Assembly: GCA_020724065.1 (NCBI GenBank)
Contig: DYHQ01000004.1
Span: 1-47,751, forward strand
Reading direction: 5' to 3'
DNA: 47,751 nt
DNA from: Candidatus Puniceispirillum sp.
Lineage (GTDB): Bacteria; Electryoneota; RPQS01; DYHQ01
The first letter of the stretch is position 1. Every line of letters begins with the position of its first letter. The translations under genes were made by a program, and so were the position numbers. This document shows positions 44,657 to 47,751 of this stretch, in pieces. The notes under the pieces are model-generated. The model did not search any database, had not been told where the DNA came from, and worked only from the letters and a program-made list of their open reading frames with translations.

Positions 44657-45032
44657 ATCCTGCGGAATTGCATCTATCCATTTGACCGGCACCCTGACCG
44701 CGGATGCCATGCGCGAGATCGAAAACTTGTTCGTGAAGCTTGGCGACCATGGAGCCAATCGCGTGCTCCTCGACATGGCCGATGTGACCACGGTAGAGAT
44801 TCACGCCATCGCTATCCTCATCGGGATCGTCGTGGCCTTGCGAGCCAGCGGTGGCGAGCTCCGTATTGTCAATGCTGGAAGCGGGATTCTCGACATACTC
44901 GGTAATAGGCACTTTCGGCAGTTCTTCGGCATCAGCCCGTCTGTCGAAAAAGCGCTTCATCGGCTGACCAAACACAATCCTTACCGGTTCCAACACCGAC
45001 ACCAAGCGGCCCTGCTGGCAAAGCTCGCGTGA
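44631..45032 (+). CDS. STAS-domain protein (anti-sigma factor antagonist-like)
   Basis: 133 residues; AAGGAG lies seven bases upstream of ATG. It fills one STAS domain: IHLTGTLTADAMREIENLF (beta-alpha start), RVLLDMADVTTVEIHAIAIL, GGELRIVNAG and the end FFGISPSVEKAL. In SpoIIAA-type antagonists the loop after the second strand carries a phosphorylatable Ser (DSSG); here it reads EIHA (56-59), so this switch is missing. It could be a constitutive antagonist, a MlaB-like transporter subunit or a structural adaptor. It overlaps mraZ by 26 bases and rsmH by four (GTGA), so it is tightly embedded in the division cluster, where such a gene is not usual. Confidence 0.88.
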   Translation: MPICAEINESCGIASIHLTGTLTADAMREIENLFVKLGDHGANRVLLDMADVTTVEIHAIAILIGIVVALRASGGELRIVNAGSGILDILGNRHFRQFFGISPSVEKALHRLTKHNPYRFQHRHQAALLAKLA

Positions 45033-45943
45033 CCACTGTTTTTCACCAGCCGGTGCTCCCGGATGAGGTGGCAGATTTGCTCGTCCACGATCCCACCGGG
45101 ATTTATGTTGACGCCACCCTTGGGGGCGGGGGTCATGCAGAGGAAATCCTGAATCGCTTGACAACAGGCCGCCTGATTGGTTTCGATTGCGATTCTGATG
45201 CCATCCGTTGGTGTGGAAAGCATCTGAACAAGAACATTGTCCTTGTTCACGCTCGGTTTTCAAATCTGTACGAAAAACTCTTGCCCCTTGCTCCCTCCAG
45301 AGTGCAGGGCGTGCTTTTTGACTTAGGAGTCTCCTCCTTCCAGTTGGAGAATTCCGATAGAGGATTTTCCTATCTGAGAGACGGTCCGCTCGACTGTCGG
45401 ATGGACGCCACTTCAGGACGAACCGCGGCGGCTCTCATCAATGAATTGAGTCGCCAAGAGCTCCGGCGGCTACTCCGAACCTATGGTGAGGAACCTCAGG
45501 CAGCTCGCATCGCGACAGCTATTGAGTACGCGCGCAAGCGAGAGCCGATTAACAGGACGCAGCAACTGGCAAGTATCATCGCGGCCGCTGTGCCGGCTGC
45601 GGGAGTCAAAGCTCTGGCTCGCACTTTTCAGGCGTTACGCATTGCCGTGAACAACGAACTCGAAGAACTGGACCGCGGTCTTGAGGCTGCTTGGAAAAGT
45701 CTTGCTTCCGGCGGACATCTTGTCGTGCTTGCGTACCATTCTTTGGAAAGCCGAAGAGTCAAGGCTTTCTTCGCCGACAAAACTCGCGGCTGCACCTGCC
45801 CGCCCAATTTGCCAGTCTGTTCGTGTGGTGGTCAGGCGCAGGCTGTTCGCCTGATTCGGAGAGCGATTCGCCCAACGCTGGGCGAAATTCGCGCCAACCC
45901 ACGCGCTCGGAGTGCCCAGCTTCGGGCCATCAAGAAATTCTAA
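45029..45943 (+). CDS. rsmH: 16S rRNA (cytosine(1402)-N4)-methyltransferase RsmH
   Basis: 304 residues from a GTG start overlapping the STAS stop. It methylates N4 of C1402 in the decoding centre of 16S rRNA using S-adenosylmethionine. Family features: FHQPVLPDEV at the start, the SAM loop VDATLGGGGHAEEIL, FDLGVSSFQLEN with DRGFSY, GPLDCRMD and the C-terminal YHSLESRRVK, with cysteines CTCPPNLPVC. Its place after mraZ is standard. Confidence 0.96.
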   Translation: MTTVFHQPVLPDEVADLLVHDPTGIYVDATLGGGGHAEEILNRLTTGRLIGFDCDSDAIRWCGKHLNKNIVLVHARFSNLYEKLLPLAPSRVQGVLFDLGVSSFQLENSDRGFSYLRDGPLDCRMDATSGRTAAALINELSRQELRRLLRTYGEEPQAARIATAIEYARKREPINRTQQLASIIAAAVPAAGVKALARTFQALRIAVNNELEELDRGLEAAWKSLASGGHLVVLAYHSLESRRVKAFFADKTRGCTCPPNLPVCSCGGQAQAVRLIRRAIRPTLGEIRANPRARSAQLRAIKKF

Positions 45944-45977
45944 TTGATTTAATATAGCAATTTCCTGTTCAAAAGCA

Positions 45978-46388
45978 ATGCTAATTCTTCCCGTTTCGCG
46001 GATTTCTGTGGCGCAGTTGTCCCCTTCTCGCGGCCCGGCAGCAGCCGCAACGGCGCATCCGCGAATCAGACCACTGCGTCTCCTGCTCTTGGCCGTGCTC
46101 GGGGGTATGCTGCTGCTGACCATTCCATGGAAAAACATCGAAATCAAGCGCGTGAATATTGATCTTGCGAAGTCCAGAAGAGAATTAGCAGGATTGAAAA
46201 AGGCTCAAATCCAGCTCTCGGGAGAAATAGAAGCACTGGCTTCGTATCCGCGCGTTGCCGCGTGGGCAGAAGAGAAGTATGGCTGGACACTCGCGTCCAC
46301 GCCTCCGCACAGAGTCGTTCTTTCACGGCAGGAACTGAGTCTCGAAGCCGAAAGCCGCTGGAGTATTCTGAAGGTCAGAAATGAATAG
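45978..46388 (+). CDS. ftsL: FtsL-like cell division protein
   Basis: 136 residues. A Pro/Ala-rich cytoplasmic leader, one membrane helix (LRLLLLAVLGGMLLLTIPW, about 33-51), then a periplasmic coiled coil (KRVNIDLAKSRRELAGLKKAQIQLSGEIEALAS) and a short tail with VAAWAEEKYGW. The size, single helix, heptads and position between rsmH and ftsI identify FtsL, a divisome component working with FtsB and FtsQ; sequence similarity in this family is low. It overlaps ftsI by eight bases. The start has a poor ribosome site, and a GTG at 46008 is an alternative. Confidence 0.8.
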   Translation: MLILPVSRISVAQLSPSRGPAAAATAHPRIRPLRLLLLAVLGGMLLLTIPWKNIEIKRVNIDLAKSRRELAGLKKAQIQLSGEIEALASYPRVAAWAEEKYGWTLASTPPHRVVLSRQELSLEAESRWSILKVRNE

Positions 46389-47751
46389 TCAGGACTTCAT
46401 TCGCCGCCGCGAGCACTTCATTTCCCTCCTGGCCATTCTCGGAGTGGCCCTTCTCATCGCTCAACTGGTCCGCATTCAACTTGTCGGTCATGATTTCTGG
46501 GAAAGGGAAGCGCGAAAACAGGAATTGGTGTGGGTCAAGCAGCGAGCGTCGCGTGGCGATATCTTGGACCGAACCAGACGCCCTCTGGCGATTTCTCTTC
46601 CGCTCACCTATGCCATCGGGTTCCGACCTGACGAATGCTCTGACAGAACTTCGCTTCTGAGGCAACTCGAATCCTTGCTCGATCCGATGAACAAAGACTG
46701 GAAAACGCGCGTGCTTCATGGCAGCAAGTTCACTTATTTGGAGCGTCGCGTTGGCCGACAAACTGCCGAGAAGATAGAAACGCTGAAGCTCGCATGCCTG
46801 GAGCTTTGTCCAGAACCGCGCCGCAGCTATCCTTGCGGCAATCTTGCCGCCTCCGTCATCGGATTTGCAGACATAGATGAAGCCGGTCGGGAAGGGATTG
46901 AATTGGCATTCGACGAAGTGCTGCAAGGAGATGACGCGCAGGAACTTGTCTGGCGAGATGCCAATGGCCGACCTTATTTGGCTCTGTCGAACAATGGAGA
47001 AAGTGTCTCGATCGGAGCCGACATTCAACTGACCATTGACATCGCATTGCAGGCAATTGTCGAAGAAGAACTTCGGGAGGCGATGCAGATTCAAAAAAGT
47101 GCGCGAGCTTGCGCTCTATTGACGGATCCACGGAGCGGCCAGATTCTGGCTTTGGCCACCTACCCCGGCTTCGATGCCAACCGTCCGGGTCTCGCTCCCG
47201 CAGAGAATAAGAAATGTTGGCCCATCACCGATGTTATGGAACATGGGAGCACACTCAAACTCTTCGCTTTCGCCGGTGCGCTTTCAACGAATCTCTTCAG
47301 TTCAGATGAGGTAGTTTTTTGCGAGAACGGTCGCCTGTCTATGCCGGGCACTGTCATCCACGATGCGACGCCACATGGCTATTTGACTTTTGCCGAAGTC
47401 TTGCATAAGTCGTCCAACATCGGGACCGTGAAAATCGCTCAGCGGCTGGGCAAAAATAGTCTCTATGAAATGGCCCGCTGCTTTGGCTTTGGGACACCGA
47501 CGGGGATTTCTTTCCCCGGCGAGCAAGCCGGCCAGCTTCCACCGCCTCACCAGTGGTCAGGAACGAGTCTGGCGAATTTTCCTATCGGCCACGGGCTCAT
47601 TGCAACTCCTCTGCAAGTAGCCATGGCATACGGCGCTGTCGCCAATGGCGGATACCTTATGAAGCCCCTTATTGTCAAGCGAATCTATCATCCGTTGGGC
47701 ACGATTGAAGAAGTGAATCCCACGATTATCCGCCAGGCTATTCCGACTTCG
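46381..47751 (+). CDS. ftsI: Penicillin-binding protein FtsI/PBP3 (3' end outside the window)
   Basis: 457 residues visible, no stop before the window ends. An N-terminal cytoplasmic stretch and helix (ISLLAILGVALLIAQLV, 14-30), a PBP dimer domain starting RASRGDILDRTRRPLA (55-70) and a transpeptidase domain with active-site Ser290 in GSTLK (SxxK with Lys293) and Ser344-Ser345-Asn346 in HKSSNIGT. The KTG motif would lie beyond the edge. It crosslinks septal peptidoglycan in the divisome with FtsW. ATG overlaps the ftsL stop and is preceded by GAAGG. Spore-type SpoVD paralogues share the plan, but position here favours FtsI. Confidence 0.95.
   Translation, partial: MNSQDFIRRREHFISLLAILGVALLIAQLVRIQLVGHDFWEREARKQELVWVKQRASRGDILDRTRRPLAISLPLTYAIGFRPDECSDRTSLLRQLESLLDPMNKDWKTRVLHGSKFTYLERRVGRQTAEKIETLKLACLELCPEPRRSYPCGNLAASVIGFADIDEAGREGIELAFDEVLQGDDAQELVWRDANGRPYLALSNNGESVSIGADIQLTIDIALQAIVEEELREAMQIQKSARACALLTDPRSGQILALATYPGFDANRPGLAPAENKKCWPITDVMEHGSTLKLFAFAGALSTNLFSSDEVVFCENGRLSMPGTVIHDATPHGYLTFAEVLHKSSNIGTVKIAQRLGKNSLYEMARCFGFGTPTGISFPGEQAGQLPPPHQWSGTSLANFPIGHGLIATPLQVAMAYGAVANGGYLMKPLIVKRIYHPLGTIEEVNPTIIRQAIPTS

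Noticed and set aside
1-47751. tRNA or rRNA genes, phage or defence modules
   Set aside because: No cloverleaf with a TTCGA-type T-loop, rRNA-like stretch, integrase, restriction or toxin-antitoxin gene was recognised by eye; a covariance search could still find something small.

Overview
The window looks like a chromosomal segment of an uncultured Gram-negative bacterium, most likely from a candidate phylum of the FCB superphylum (Zixibacteria/KSB1/Latescibacteria/Eisenbacteria-like). This is inferred from large secreted proteins that end in type IX-like C-terminal sorting domains, PD40-propeller proteins, an outer-membrane beta-barrel gene beside MlaE/MlaF, a CcsA-type cytochrome c maturation gene and moderate GC. 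No rRNA, tRNA, phage or CRISPR is visible, so the placement is tentative.

Layout. 1-461: the edge of a truncated transporter gene on the minus strand, then a spacer full of palindromic repeats. 462-5255: an enoyl-CoA hydratase and, divergently, pyruvate:ferredoxin oxidoreductase (nifJ) with promoter and terminator. 5312-11401: two divergent secreted proteins with C-terminal sorting domains (one a subtilase) and a frameshifted MFS transporter. 11402-12199: a non-coding region with hairpin repeats and a 161-bp MITE-like element. 12200-16002 (minus): an ABC-2 permease/CPBP protease fusion, a Nudix hydrolase and a two-PDZ membrane protein. 16300-17847: 1-pyrroline-5-carboxylate dehydrogenase. 25725-17960 (minus): a tightly overlapping four-gene run of M24 peptidase, giant secreted subtilase, dephospho-CoA kinase and S9 peptidase. 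29473-25931 (minus): an overlapping hsp20-lon-comF proteostasis run. 29896-32784: a secreted nuclease/phosphatase with Ig-like repeats. 32880-33729: tatA (too short for usual ORF finders, TTG start) and a MerR-HTH/receiver regulator. 33876-39884: ccsA, a metallopeptidase/PD40/beta-barrel fusion, mlaE and mlaF. 39994-43941 (minus): a PD40 lipoprotein and tldD/tldE. 44141-47751: the start of a division and cell wall cluster, mraZ - STAS - rsmH - ftsL - ftsI (cut by the window end).

Themes. Proteolysis and protein quality control are unusually dense: two subtilases, S9, M24, Lon, Hsp20, a CPBP protease, an MA-type metallopeptidase and TldD/E. Envelope biogenesis (Mla, beta-barrel, Tat, CcsA, division genes) is the second theme. 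Several sigma70-type promoters with 17-nt spacers and several rho-independent terminators can be read directly. The most unusual content is the set of short GC-rich palindromic repeats (one forms part of a lipoprotein signal peptide), the TIR-flanked 161-bp element, the metallopeptidase/propeller/barrel protein next to Mla genes, and a STAS-domain gene inserted between mraZ and rsmH.
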